A stretch of 64,000 bases of DNA from Phoebastria nigripes (taxonomy: Eukaryota; Chordata; Aves; Procellariiformes; Diomedeidae), in the NCBI GenBank assembly GCA_035582835.1, contig JAYKAV010002930.1, positions 100,742 to 164,741 of the forward strand. The letters run 5' to 3'. The notes under the pieces are model-generated. The model saw only the letters and a list, made by a program, of their open reading frames with translations, searched no databases and was not told the DNA's origin. Below, piece after piece: positions 49,601 to 62,900 of the stretch. Each line of letters starts with the position of its first letter. Position 1 is the stretch's first letter. A program made the position numbers and the translations under genes.

Positions 49601-50390
49601 TCCCCCTGCACGCTAATGCTGTCTCTGCTCTGGTGAGGCAAAGCTCCGTATATTCCCCTGAAAGCCATCCGTTCGCCTCGGCCTGCAAACCGTTTTGAAT
49701 GGCCAGCACGGTGGCACAAGGTGTCCATAGCTTGCCAGGAAAGTTGGCTCAGTGCGCAGCCATTTTGCTCTCTGCAAAAGCAAGGTTAGTTGTGACNATA
49801 AATATAAAGCTAAAATAGCGGGGTTTGTCTCTTTTTGTTAGTCTTATACCATTTGCAGCAGAGCTAGAGTGTTCATTTGAGTACGTCATTGTGCAGATGG
49901 CTTCATACTTCAGGTGCAGAGAAATGAAATGCTTCTACCATGGCAGGTTTGCCCAGTCTCTGAACTTGTAAATTTGTTATTTCTGGCTCACAGATACAGG
50001 AAGTATTCTGAGCTAGTGACAACTGATATGATACAGAGCTCCGATACTTCTCCATTTTTATCAGCCACAGGAGCGATCATCTGATGTTTAAGAAATCCTG
50101 CTAAACAGGCGGCTGTCTGGTGTGATTTGGGCAAGTCCCACTTACTTGTTATGTTTCCTTGCTGTGTGAGACCTCCAGCCCGATGCAGTCAGCCTCTCGA
50201 CCTGTGACATGCCAACTCGTGGGAGGCCTGGAGCGGAAGGGAGGTTGCAGCTCTGTGCAGCATCTGGGACTGTGCTGCCTGGTGGGCTCCTGTGCTTGAG
50301 GGGGTCCCAATAAAAGGCACACTCTCTTTTATCTTCCTACGGCTGAATGTACAGTCTCTGGAGAGAATCAACCAGTCTGATTCTTAAAGT
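46601..50390. other. Non-coding stretch, locally richer in G+C near 49.6 kb
   Basis: No supported gene. Pyrimidine-rich tracts lie at 47320-47420. A segment at 49590-49770 has about nine CpGs where the surrounding DNA has almost none; it could be a small regulatory element. Short frames at 48258-49064 overlap one another on both strands without domain evidence. Confidence 0.5.
49590..49770. promoter_or_regulatory. Small CpG-richer patch, possible regulatory element
   Basis: CpGs cluster here (for example CCGTTCGCCTCGG at about 49668-49680) in otherwise CpG-poor DNA. It is too small and too weak to call a CpG island. No transcription start, TATA box or clear first exon is visible, although CAAAAGCAAGGTTAG just downstream resembles a weak donor. 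Confidence 0.25.
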
Positions 50391-50878
50391 TATAGAAAAA
50401 GAGGGCTAGAAGGGAATTGGAGACTTCACTTAATCCATACCCCTATCAAAGCAGGTCAATTATGCCTGTGTCATCCCTGACAGAAATTTACCTCTCACAT
50501 TTTTATAAAAATCTCCACTGACTTCCATGACCTTTCCAAGCAATATATTCCAGTGGTGCACCGTCTTTATTGGTAGATTTTATCCTAATCTGAATCTTCC
50601 TTTTTGAAGTGTGAGTCCATGGCCAGGTGTCCCAGGCAGAGTTATTCTTTCTTTCCAGCAGCTCCTTAAATACTTGATGACGATGTCCAATGCCCTTACA
50701 TCTCAGTTTTCTCTTTCTTAAGATAAATAGTCCCAGTTCTTCCAGTGTTTTTTTATAACTAATACTTTCTAGATTTCCAATGTTTATCACTGCTTTACTC
50801 TGCCCTTGCTCTAATGCCCTTCTTGAAGTACAGAGCCCAAAGCTGAACCCAGGATTCCACATGAGGCCTTATGCATGG
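50391..50878 (-). mobile_element. Old CR1 LINE copy, antisense, about 490 bp
   Basis: In + orientation it follows the reverse complement of an older CR1 subfamily block by block: AGGGCTAGAAGGGAATTGGA, CAGGTCAATTATGCCTGTGT, CATCCCTGACAG, AAAAATCTCCACTGACTTCC, AATATATTCCAGTGGTG, then CTCAGTTTTCTCTTTCTTAA, AGTCCCAGTTCTTCCAGTG and AGAGCCCAAAGCTGAACCCA. On the - strand a frame of about 119 codons (50503-50862) is the decayed C-terminal end of CR1 ORF2; the motif LEELGLFILRKRKLRCKGI corresponds to the family's [14 protein letters not shown]. It has no catalytic core and is not functional. Confidence 0.85.
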
Positions 50879-53684
50879 TGGCTTGTCTTAAGCTTTTGAT
50901 GAGGAGAAGATACTGTTTGTTGTGATTGCAAACCTTAATCCGCATCCTAGTGACATAAGTTTCACTCAAAAAGCAGTCGCAGGGGATGCAGATAGCGCTC
51001 TCTCTTTCCTTCATAATTATTTTGCACTGTCTTTCTAGCCCACAGAAAGCCACAGATCACTGTTACCTGTGCACAGAGAGACTATGTAAGCTTCACATAT
51101 TNTTAAATTTTAGAATCAGACAAGCTACTAACAAACCTTTTTCTCTGGGGAAAAAGAACTGATTTGAAACTTTAGCCATGCATTTGAAAGAAACAATAAC
51201 ATTTCATATGTTTAATTAACCACCGTCTTTTTCCCCAAATCCTAATGATTCTAAATATGAAGAAAAAAGTATATTAACAAACTTCTGCATCTTTAAATGT
51301 CAAGTATTGAGTCAGAATTATGAAGCAATCAGAACAACTTGTTTCTTCATAAATTTCATCTTAGTGCTTTTTTACATATTACGATTGAGGTCTTGTAAAA
51401 AAAATTCTCTCAAATCTCATGTCTTCTTTAAAAGTTATTGCTAGTAATTAATAAATAAGTTTTACTTTTTTCACTCAGAGAGTTTCTTGGGTTCTGTCAT
51501 TCTTTCTCTTTCTTGAGCTTGCTCTACAGAGCACCTTGATAACCATCAGTAGCAAAAAACATCTCCTAAAATATCAAATTAGTACTCTCTGTGAAAGCTA
51601 TCATGCTAAGTTTGAAACTCATAAAGTTTCATTTCAGCTGCTAAACTTGGAATAATTTTGCTGCTCAGTCATACAAAAAGTTACTAGTTTAACATGGTGA
51701 AAGAGGCATATATTCAAAACTGCTGCAACTGTTTGAGAACAAAGCTTAGTTCTTTCTAACTATCGATAAATAATTCTGCATAAGAAAAAGATCCTTGCTT
51801 CTGGTAAGCCACCTTCCTAGCTTAGTAGACCATAATATTTTTTGTTCTTCAAGTGGTTATTCACAGTGATTCCATCTGTCAGGTCGAGAATCTTTAAGAA
51901 GGCTATTTTTTAGTAACAGTGTTTACTGAAGTGGTGTGTAGACTCTAAATTCTCCCACAGCCAACATAGTTCAGAAAATAAGGACTGAAGAACATCAAAC
52001 TGATAGTCAGACACATACCTAAATGAAATAATGCAGTGCACTGTGGTAGGAGTATATCTGAATTACTACATGTTCTATTTACAACTCAAATATTGCCACC
52101 AGATGTAATGATGTTGTTATTCCTTGGGTTCATTTTTGCAATGGTATAGTGTGTGCTGTTTCCTGTCTTCATCCCCAGCACTGACTGAAGGTCTGCATAT
52201 TGTTTCTCAAGGCAGTTTCTAACTTAACATTTATTTTTTATTCATTTTATTGCTCTTTGAGATCCACATGAGATGGCATCATGAAGTTTAAACAAGACTA
52301 GGCTTTAACTACATTCTTCATTTTTTTTCTCATATATAGACACAGACTAACACTGCAACCACAGAATTATGAATCCTCTCATGTTCTGTGGATCAATGCT
52401 CCTGTCTACTATAGTTTTTTACATTTTTATATTTTCTTATTATTTCACTTTAATCCTAGGTATCTGGATTTCTGTGGCAATAAATGTACCTAGTTTATCT
52501 TGTGCGGTTTTTTTGTAAACACATAATAAAAAGCTTTTCGCTCTGGAAGTCTCATGTTGTATATAAGCATGTACTAATGGCAGGCATTTTTATATGGCAG
52601 ACATTTTTCTTAGCAAGACTGTGTCATCCACTAAAATATTGCTATCTGTTTTTCATTATTACTGAATTGCAATGGTACGTGCTTGGCTTTAAATCTGATA
52701 GATCTTTAAATGCATCTCAACTTATTCCACAATGTTGCTTTGCACTAGGTGTGGTAGTGGTAGATATAGCTCTTTTAATACTGTATGAGTTAGTGCATTC
52801 TGGATCCAGATGGAAATGGGAGAAAAATATGATAACAAGTTGCAGTCCTAGCTTACAGATTCTTAAAGTCTATTAAAAAGTTAAGGGCTTGGTTTTAATT
52901 TGCAAAGTATTAAAAATCCCACCCCTCAAATATTCTGGGGCTGGGGCAGGGGGTGTTAAGAGTTTGTAAAATATGTTATTAAATGTGTTATTTGAACAGC
53001 TATAGAAATTTTGCACTTTTAAATTCCTGAGAAATTAGTAGAAAAGTTATGTTTGCAGAAGACACACACCCGTTTATGAAAAGAACTGTAGATGTGGTAT
53101 TTGGGTGTGATGAGTCCTCCTTTTACCTCTTATTCACCAAGGAATGCTGCCTAGAGTAGCTATCTTATTGCAGAGAGTGTATTCTGTAACTCTGGTTCCT
53201 ACGTGTATGTAATAATTATGTAGTCAATTATTGTTGACTTATTATCATCACTGAAATAACTCCAGGTTAAACAGCAGCTCTTTGCAGTGGAGATGGTAGT
53301 TATTTTTAGCTGAAGTTATTCTTGTGTTCTGGACTACAGTGCCACCAGGCAAACAACTGAGTCAGCCCAGGTCAGGGGACAGAGAGCTGTAGCTGGAGCA
53401 GGACCACACAGCTGGAAGTGGTGGCAGGTGGAGACAGGAGCAAAGGTATTGAGGAAGGAGAAACCAGGAGTGCCTTTGGAGCTCTCCATTGATTCTTTGA
53501 AAGGGGACTTCTATTTACATCTGAGTCTGTAGAATAAAGAATCAGAGGACATTCAGGTCACACACATCCTAAAATAGTAGAGGTCTCTCATGCAGACCCT
53601 ATGCCAACTACAGGGGTTTAACATAGTTGCTCTGGGATGAGAATAGAAGAAAACTAACACCGCTCAGTCTCAAAAAATATGATT

Positions 53685-53700
53685 TTTTGTTTGTTTGTTT
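53685..53700. repeat. (TTTG)n short microsatellite
   Basis: Three to four tetranucleotide units; ordinary simple repeat. Confidence 0.8.
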
Positions 53701-56700
53701 CAAAGAGCATTTTGGGAGTAAGAAAGTAGGAAGAAATAGATAAAAAGAGCTGAAGTATGTTTCTACTTAGGCTTATTTTTGATTTCAGCTACACCTTTTG
53801 ATATGCCTGTGATTATTTGTAACTGGAGGAAATGATATCAAGTAATTAGTTCATTTTATTTGTAGTAGTCACTAATATCTGGCCCACTAATGTGNGCAAA
53901 GGCCAGGAGGCAACATTTTAGGATGTTCAAGACCTTTTTATGGTACAGTGAATCATAAATAGTTAAATATCTTTTTCATGGTTCTCATTTTACCATTTTT
54001 ATTTTCCTTCTTTTCCTTATACTTTTCCTACTTTGCTATAAAATAAATAATTTACTCGGATTGTTAGAAATGCCCCTAAAAACCCAATGAGAATGATAGC
54101 TTTACTATTCTTTTTCATTTATAGCAGATATACATCTTTTCTGTTTGTTTTTAAAGAAGAAGAGAAAAATCAACTGAAAACAGGCAGATTTATATTAATG
54201 GTAGCGGTAACTAATCAACAGGGCATATTGTCTGAAACTTTTNTCCTGTCTTGCATAGATATATTCTATCTCTAAGTTTCTCTGACACTCACTGTTGGGA
54301 AGAAGGAGGAAAATGATTTATGAACTATTCCGGCTAACATCAGTCTTGATTTAAATTTTTGAGGAAATATCTTCTTATTTTCATAGTCTAGCCAACAGTC
54401 TCCAAACCCCACCGGTCATTATTTGAGTTTACATTGCCAGGATACAGACACCAGTGGCTTTTCCTTCCAAGAATTTAGCTGTTCTAAGTGTGCTGAGAAT
54501 AGAGAGGAGGTTCATGAAGATGAGCACAGAATAAAATCTGAAGGAATAGAGTTTGCCGAGCCTTCTTTAGGCAACATATGAATTATGCTCCCTTTCTTGA
54601 TCAGAATCATGACCACAGTGCATTTTCTAAAACCATTTTTGTTTTCCATAAGTCTGGGGGAAAAACTCATTTTACCTGTCATAGTGAATGGATGGTGACA
54701 GTACACTGATTTCTATGCCTGGAAAGATTAATGATGCTTCAAGAGCAGATCTTTTAAGTTCATCATTCAAGGGAGATTTCCATCACATTCCTAATGAATA
54801 CTTTGGGATCCAAGGACCTGGGAATAGATGTCATCACACAGGTTAGATTCTATACATAAAATGTCCAAGCATTTATTCTAAAGGGATGGAAATATAAATC
54901 CAGCAAGGACATGAGGACAGCAGGCGTGTACATGGAGGAAAAACACAAGCCAGCTAGTTAGTCATATAGCAGTATCTTTTCTAAGTGTTGCCAGTTTTAT
55001 CTGTACTGAGCAACTGATTCAAGCTTTCTGACTGAGGTTGAAACATTTTCCCCTTTTTTTACTCACTTCCAAATACTTTTAAGAATTATTCCCCCCCTGC
55101 CCCTTATATAAATATTTGGTTTCATTCAATTTCTTCTTGGGTAAACACATATATTTTTTCTTCTTTGGCAAAAACTAACTGTTCTCCCCTCCTAGCCGTC
55201 CCTCCAGTGGAGTCCTTCCAAAACCAACTCTCTTTATCAGTTTCAAATTTATATTCTTTTGTATTTTTTCCAAGCTGTGCATTTTTTAAAAGTGCATTTA
55301 TTTAAAAAGAAAAAAAATTCAACACCTACCATGTCCTTTGCTAGTGTCGATAAGGTCAGATAAGTAATTCAGCATCTTTTTACATATATATTTTATACAA
55401 CAGACACTGCTGTTCAGAATTCAAATAGCATTTTTTTGTGTTTTTTCTTCTCTGAAGATATATATCTTTTTATACCTATGGCCAGTCAAGGGACAAAGAG
55501 AACTGTGAATGTATCACCAAAAAACCAGCAGCTGTGAGTGCTTCTTTTTCCTCCTTGGGGGACTGTTTTGTTTTACGATATTGGTATGATACAAGCCAAC
55601 GAAGTTCCATATCATTTTTTGGGAACTCAAAAATATGCTCTTTATGAGGCTTGTTTTGTTTCCATTAACTGAGGAGAAATAGCCATTTTAAAAGCTCAAG
55701 TCCTACAGTAAATAATCTCTTTGTAGGTAAACACTATTGCTGTCTACATAGGCAGGCTATAAAATGTAGTAATATAGTTACAGGATCTGACAAAGAAAAT
55801 AATGATGAACAATATGTGGTTCATCATCACAACTGAGCATGGGAGGTTATAATTCTGTGAAAAGAAAACCTCTTGATATAACTCACATTGTATTCAGGCA
55901 GTCCTGAGCATCTCTTGCTAATAGGCTAGGCATAACATCAAATAGATGAGCAAATAGAAATGCTTCAAAACTCAATTTCTATTCTACTTCTCTCATACTG
56001 TAAGAAAATTCTATCAGAGTCCTATATAATACAAATTTGTATAGGACTATCTCTTTTATTTTAATGCAATAATTTTCTAGTGTCATTTGTTTGCCATCAA
56101 TTTTAATTAAGCTTGGAAAGTACTCATAAGTTCAGTTGTAAAATAAATACAGCAAAGAATATTTTTGTGTGCTGAGTTTAGAATTTAAAATTATAGCACT
56201 GAATGACTCTTGGAAAACCAAAGTTTTCTTGAAATACTGAAATACTTTGTCAGTGATATTGTTAGTATGGATTGTTACAGTTGTGAGGAATCAGAATGAA
56301 ACTGGTAGACTGAAACACCAAGCTGAGAGGTAAAGAAAATCTGAGGTTATTAATATGAATTGAAGAATTGTAAATACTGACACAACAATTAGTTTTTCCC
56401 ATTGGGTTTATCAAGCCATTCTATCCATGATTAGTATTTAATCAGTAAAAAACTCAATGGAAATAAGGAAAACAATATTTATTTCTTGAAGATGTAGCGT
56501 CAGAAATTTGGAGGGCTTACAAATGAATTTTTTTAACATGACATTAGTAGCATGGCTGAAAAAAAAAAAGTTTTACCCTTCTAATGATCTGGTTTAGCAT
56601 GTTAAATTATGGTATTGGATAATCTTAAAAGGCAGACTGTACAGTATTAAAAGCCAAATCAAAACAGGATTTTAAAGTAAGAAATGAGAAGTTGCACATT

Positions 56701-56901
56701 GGTGGCTCATTTCTCTCAGAAGAGAAAGTGAAAAATTCCAAGTAGGATAATGCCATCTCTTTAAATATTCAGCAGCACCTCTTAGTAGCCTATGGGACTG
56801 CTTTCATTCACTAGAAAGGTTCATTCTATTTTATCATCTTTGAAAAGCGGTGCCACAAAAAGCAGAAATGTGACTCACAATAGCCCAACGCATTTTAAGA
56901 A

Positions 56902-56913
56902 TTTTTTTTTTTT
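56902..56913. repeat. Poly-T tract
   Basis: Run of 12 T; no associated element recognised. Confidence 0.75.
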
Positions 56914-59900
56914 CTGTTCTTGTCCTTACATTATTATAAATGCTCTATGAATCCTTTAAGCCATATGTTACCCTGAAAATGGTAGCATAGGCAAGTTTCA
57001 AGATTAACAGTATGCAGCTTTGTAACAATTAACCATCTGCTTATAGTGCTGTTAGGAACTGATAGCATCTCCATGGAAGTCAGGAAAATATTAGAATAGC
57101 GTACCTGCCAAGCCTTAGTCATGAGTTACCTTACATTGTAATTTTNTAGTCCTGGGAGAGCAATAAGAGGCAAAACTGCATCAAAGTTGCAAACTGAATT
57201 CCCCCAAAACATTTGTCTNAACATACTATTAGTGGTGGATTGTGCAGGTCTAGGAGCAGATGTCGACCAAAAAAAGTGGATTAAAGACATAAAGCACAAG
57301 GGGACAGAGTTGATAAAGAGCACAAATTTCCTGAGTCTGGGGCAAGTACTAATTTGGCTGTAGTTTCCTCTGGGTGTGGACACATGACGAAGGATAACTG
57401 CACAGCATCCCCTTTAACCATAGTCCCTTCATCCATTCCTGCAATGTATTTATGCAGTACTTTTAAAAAACCTGGGGAGTTTTGGCATTTTTATTTTTGT
57501 TAGTAGCATGGATACAGGCTTCAAATTGTTATACAGTGGCGTGTATAAAAAAAGAGTTTAGAAACTCCTGCTGTGGCCCTGCTTTGTGCCCCTTCCTCGA
57601 TCACTGTGTGGCCAGAAGCCAGGATTGCATTTGTGCAGACAGTATCAAATGAGGGAGGGGGAGTTTGCATCATCTTCCCCAGCCATATTTGAGCTTGTCA
57701 CAGTAAGATCATAGGGCTTTAGGTCTGTTAAAGCTTAGCATATGGTGAAAACCCTAGCATTTTCCTGGTACGTTACTTTAAGCACTAATATTTGATTCTA
57801 AATAGGTTTTCAAGAATCTGCCTGGCTGAAAATGCACATGATGAAGAGTGATCAAAGAAACATTCATTCCCCTTTCCCTCCCTTCCCAAAAGAAACCCTT
57901 TAGTTAAATTGAAATAATCTCTAGACTCTGTATTGAGTTGCAGGAGAAAACACTTAAGACCCAGGGAAAAAGTTGAAGTCCTATCGGTTTCTGTCTCAAA
58001 ACATGCCATTGTGTAATGTGGAGGAAAGAGAAATAGCATGAAAAGAAGCTATTAGGAAGCCGAGTTCCGGCAAAGTCAGATTTTGGTGTGATCTAATTTC
58101 AGCTTTAAAAGCCCACGTGTTACAACAGTTTAATTACAGGCTTTGAAATATAGCATCAAGTAGGAGGTGGTCCCCCTGCCCTTGCTTTTACTCTAATACC
58201 TGTTTCCTGGGACCACTTACGATATCCCTAATTTCTGAGGAGCTAGAAAACCTGTACCGTTAACAAGAAATAAGTTAGCTGCCCACAAAACAGTTCCTTA
58301 CTAACAGCTCTCCATAGAGTGAGACAGTAATTTTGCCTTCCTGGGCCAGTGTAAAAGCAAGGTATCACCGTATCATTTAGTGCAACAGAAAGAGAAACTC
58401 CATACCATGAAAAAAGAGAAGTTTCCCAAAACAATTCACCATTTTCATTGCTAGACAATATTAGAAGTTAAGCTTAGGAAGTCAGTAATATCTGCAGAAA
58501 ATTCTCTTCTGCATTATTTCCTCTCCCACAGACCACAGTTTNGTCTGTGCATCCTAATCCTAGGAACCTTGCCTATTCCGGGATGAAATCCTACTCTTCA
58601 TCTGATTCTTAAGAAAATTTTAGGTGACTGTATCCACTGTGCCTGTCTAGCAGATTTAGTGATTCATTTCTTTGAGAATTTGTCACCAACTGTGCATACA
58701 AAACATCTTTGTTTAAGACAAACTGTTATTCAAGCTCTTATCACTCATATATCTCAAATGCATATTCTGATAATGTAGGAATGGAAACTTTGTAGATGTG
58801 TGAAATTGTTAGCTCTGAGCAACAAAGAAAATCTTTCTTATAAATTATGTATGTTTAATTTGACAAGGTTCTTTCATTTCTCATTTTCTGAGAAAATCTT
58901 CTGCCATTCACTAATCTCATTGCTCTGGTGGGTCCCATCAAACGTCCAGAAGAACGGCTAGATGGCACTGAAAATAAGCAAAGCTTTTAATAATTCTTCC
59001 TACAAAAATGACCTCATGGAAATTTAATGTGTATACAGTATATTGGAAGATAAGTTCTACATCAGCATGTAGGTTTCAAAAGGGAACAAGGCTATTAAAT
59101 AGCACATCAGAAATAGTGTGAGATGAAAAGTTATAGTTTGATCACACAGTCTTCCTTGAAAAGTAAGATAGAAATGGATAAAGGTTAGATGGGGAAGAAA
59201 GGTAGAGGTGAATGGAAAGAGAAAGGTTAAATCAAAAGAGAACATGTTAGAACTAAATTAATCTTTAAAAATAAGATGGTAAAAGGGCCCACCATGTGCA
59301 AACAGGAAGGAAAAAAAAGGGGAACAAAGTGAAAAAATAATTCATCAGTAGATCACAGAGGAGGAAGCCAGCTGCTAAAATAAAAGTGATAATTTTATCC
59401 GGCAAGGAAGTGGTAACAGCTATAATTAAAGAAGAAAATTGAAAAATAAAAAAGAAAGGGATAGAGGTTTGACATTCGATCCAGGGGGAGGTAGAAAACT
59501 TCAATGAGTAATGACTTTGGTTTCAGATGCATGTCTGTGGTCTCCTTGTTGGCGGGCAGACGTAGAAAAGTTAGCTAGCTACAGACAAAGGACTATAGCT
59601 AAAGAAGTCTATCTTAATTAGGACTATGATTCATACACGGGAATAAGAAGCCTCATCTTTTCTCCCTACATAAAATACCATTTTGCAGCTAAGGCACAGT
59701 GAAGGGTACAAAATGGGCAGTGCCTGTGCACTCCAACACAGCTTGCAGTGCAGAGTAAGTGAGCTAGTGCCTTGGTGACAGCAGTAAATTGTTACTCCCT
59801 GAGAGCTAGCTGTTACACTCAAAACACTCGCTACACTCGTGTTGGGAGCAAAAGGCAACCCATCTCACACATGGAGGCAAGGGTCTGTTGTTAGTACAAT

Positions 59901-62900
59901 TAATGTTTTAACAGTCTAACAATCCAAATTAACTAATGCAAAAAAGCATCGTTGGTAATATAGTTAAAATTATTGTCTAAGAAAACTTCCTACTGTCTAC
60001 CCTTTTCTCCCTTTGAACTTTTCAGTGTTCCTCTGGATCCTACCTGGTTGGTACTGTAGTAGCAGACTCACAATGGGCATCAGCATCCCAAGTCCTTCTC
60101 TAGATAAAGTATGATGCTCATGGTGAGGATTTCTTCCTTGTCAGTCTTGGGTCCACCTAGGGCTACATTTATTTGTCTTCTCATCACAGTCTGCTTCTGT
60201 CTCATCAATACACAGCTAAAGGTTAAAAATTGCACAACTGCCTCTCCCATCCTCAGTTAAACAAAGGGCTACTGCTTGTTTTGCAGGGACTACAAGGTCT
60301 GTCAGCCCTTCACTGGGGGATTCCTTTCTGTGGGATTCACTGAGCTGAAGTCCATCCAGGTCAGGCACCAGTCAGGTGGCCACTGGCAACTGTTAATCAA
60401 GATACAACCAGCTCAGGTCCAGGCAGATGTGGACAAGTCCTGAGAGCTTGTTCTATCAGGTTGGCACAAACCCTGTGTCTGGGCCACATGGGGGGAAGCA
60501 AGTGAGAAAAATCATACTTTGGAACGTATCTCTGCCTTTGTAATACTTCAGACAAAAGTACGTACCTTTGAATAAGGCTGTTGCATCAGTGAAAGTCTAA
60601 GATGGTTTTAGAAGCCAAGGTTAAATAGATTTTATCAGTAGTGAGAATCAACATTTGTGTTTTAATTCCTGTAAGAGGTTACTAGTGGTTACTATGCAGG
60701 TTGCCCTTGCAAGNCCTAAAGTGTTGAATATACGTTCTGTGGTGTTCTTTGTCAACAGCTTTCTTTCTAGTGTTCATTTTTAGTAATTATAATTGTCCAG
60801 ATAATCATTATGCTGGGGTGTTTTTTTTTAAAGGGTTGTACACTTTATCTGCATGGATAAGAAAGTATATGTCNATAACACAAGTAAAAATATTTTCAGA
60901 TTGCATCCTATTCCTAACATCTCTTGTGTGTTTGATTCTGCTACATCTGACCTTAGTACCATGCTGTCCAAGTAGCCCTGTCCTTCAGGAAAGACATGTT
61001 AGGTGAAACGTTAGTCAGGATTTTGTGGTCTGATTTCCAAAGAGTGACAAATGAATGAGTCAATAATAAATGAATAGTAATTAACAAACAATTCGGTGAA
61101 CAGTGGAATTAACGGATGGGATTGTGTCATATATTAGTCTATTATAGGTCTACCTCCTCACTGCATTTCCTGTGATAAATCTAATAATCTAGAGGCAAGC
61201 ACGACACTATTAATATGCTGCTAAGCATCTACTGATAGGTAAGATGCTTGATGTCCAGTTGAAGGCATAATGGCCTTCAATTTTTCCCCAATACAGGCAT
61301 AAGTTTGTATGCCTCTTCTCCTGCTCAGGTTTCACAAAACTCACAGTACCTCAGCTATCTTGGAGACTTGAGCCCTCTTCAACCTTGGCTGCTGATGAGT
61401 CGCAAAGTTTTAGTATTGATAAATAGAAATCAGCCAAACGATGGAGAGAAAATGAGACTGTACTAGTCATGACAATTTCCATATAAAGCTGCTTTAAAAA
61501 TCCTCTAGATCTGTGAAACATTTTTTTTGCGTAGATCAAAGAATTAGGTAGTAGCCCTTCTAATACTTCTAATAGCAAATGTATAGAGAAAAGTGAGACT
61601 CCTAGATGAGCATAGTGAAAGAAAAAAAAAACCTACAAGTGAAAAGAACAGTATGATACTTATTAAAGCAATTGCAACCAAAAGAAAGAGAGAAGGAGGA
61701 ACTGTAACCACTTGATGAAAAGATTTGAAGGTGTTTTGTAGTATTGGAAAAAGACTAGCCTCAGAAAAAGAAAAAATGAGTTCATCAGTGGTTCAACTGT
61801 GCTTATAAAATGGAAGCACTGCAATAATATTTTGCGTCTGACAGTAATTACAATAGTAGTCACAATAATATTTTGGAACCAAACTTGATAAACGTGAAGC
61901 AAAGAGCTAATGGCATGTGTCGTATTTAGAGATTTTATTATTCATCCTTCAAGGTTTATTGCTCTTTCAGGAGCACTTCCTTCATGGCAGAGTTTTGTCA
62001 TAAAATTATCCGAGAAGAGTCTGCAGTCAGTTACATTTGGATCTTCAGAAAGATTATTCCATATTAATGCTGGTGTGTCTAGCAGTATCTGGGTCGTTTT
62101 ACCCACATCTCAGCATCCACCTGAGTTGAACATCAGTACAATAAAATCTTTGCAGTTACTGAAACATAAAGTACCAGAAAAAATTCTGTTATGTGCAATA
62201 TATGTTGATACATTCAAATATCCATTGATCGAAGCATTGCAAGAGTCCATTTTTGATTGGACATACTAGACTGATCACTAAAAATGCCAGATGGAGTTAC
62301 TGAGCTGAAAAAGGGGAAAAGAGCGTAATACATTCTGCACATATTTTAAGAAGCAAGACTATAAAACAAGTGAAAAAAAGTTAGCAAAGTTTTACAAAAC
62401 AAGAGAAGTTCATCCACTCAGTTTTAAATCATTTATAGTTATAAATGAAGCAAATAATTTCTATTTCTTCTAAATACCAGAGGGAAAAGATTATCTTCAT
62501 GCCAGCAGAAAGTCTGTAGACATTTCAAACAATAAAATTTTGCATGTTATGAGAACAGTATATACTTTTTCCTCAAAAAGAATTTGCATATTCAATTTGC
62601 AATACTTTGAGTTTTCTGTATTAATTGTCTTTTGCTCAAAAAGAACTCTAAAGCCTTTGTAGCTGTTGTGTATTCAGTCATCCTCCACAGTGACTGGTAC
62701 TATGCCCACCTTATGAGCAGGGAACTGGAGATGCAAAGAAATAAATGCATTGCACAGGTTTGTAAGGACTTGCCTCTCATTTTTGTCTACTTTTGCAGCC
62801 CTTCTCTGACAGGACAGGAACTCGTAATGAACAATTAAGGTATCATGATGGTGAAATTCACCCCTCTGCAGCAGTCCAGTGCAATGCCCCTGAAAGTAAG

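Noticed and set aside
52484..52876. 130-codon hydrophobic + strand open frame
   Set aside because: The composition follows the T-rich DNA. No recognisable membrane-protein family, no splice context, and about one such frame is expected by chance in a window of this size.
60365..60395. Partial CTCF-like sequence CAGGTGGCCACTGG
   Set aside because: The spacing inside the core does not fit the consensus, so the match is not better than chance.
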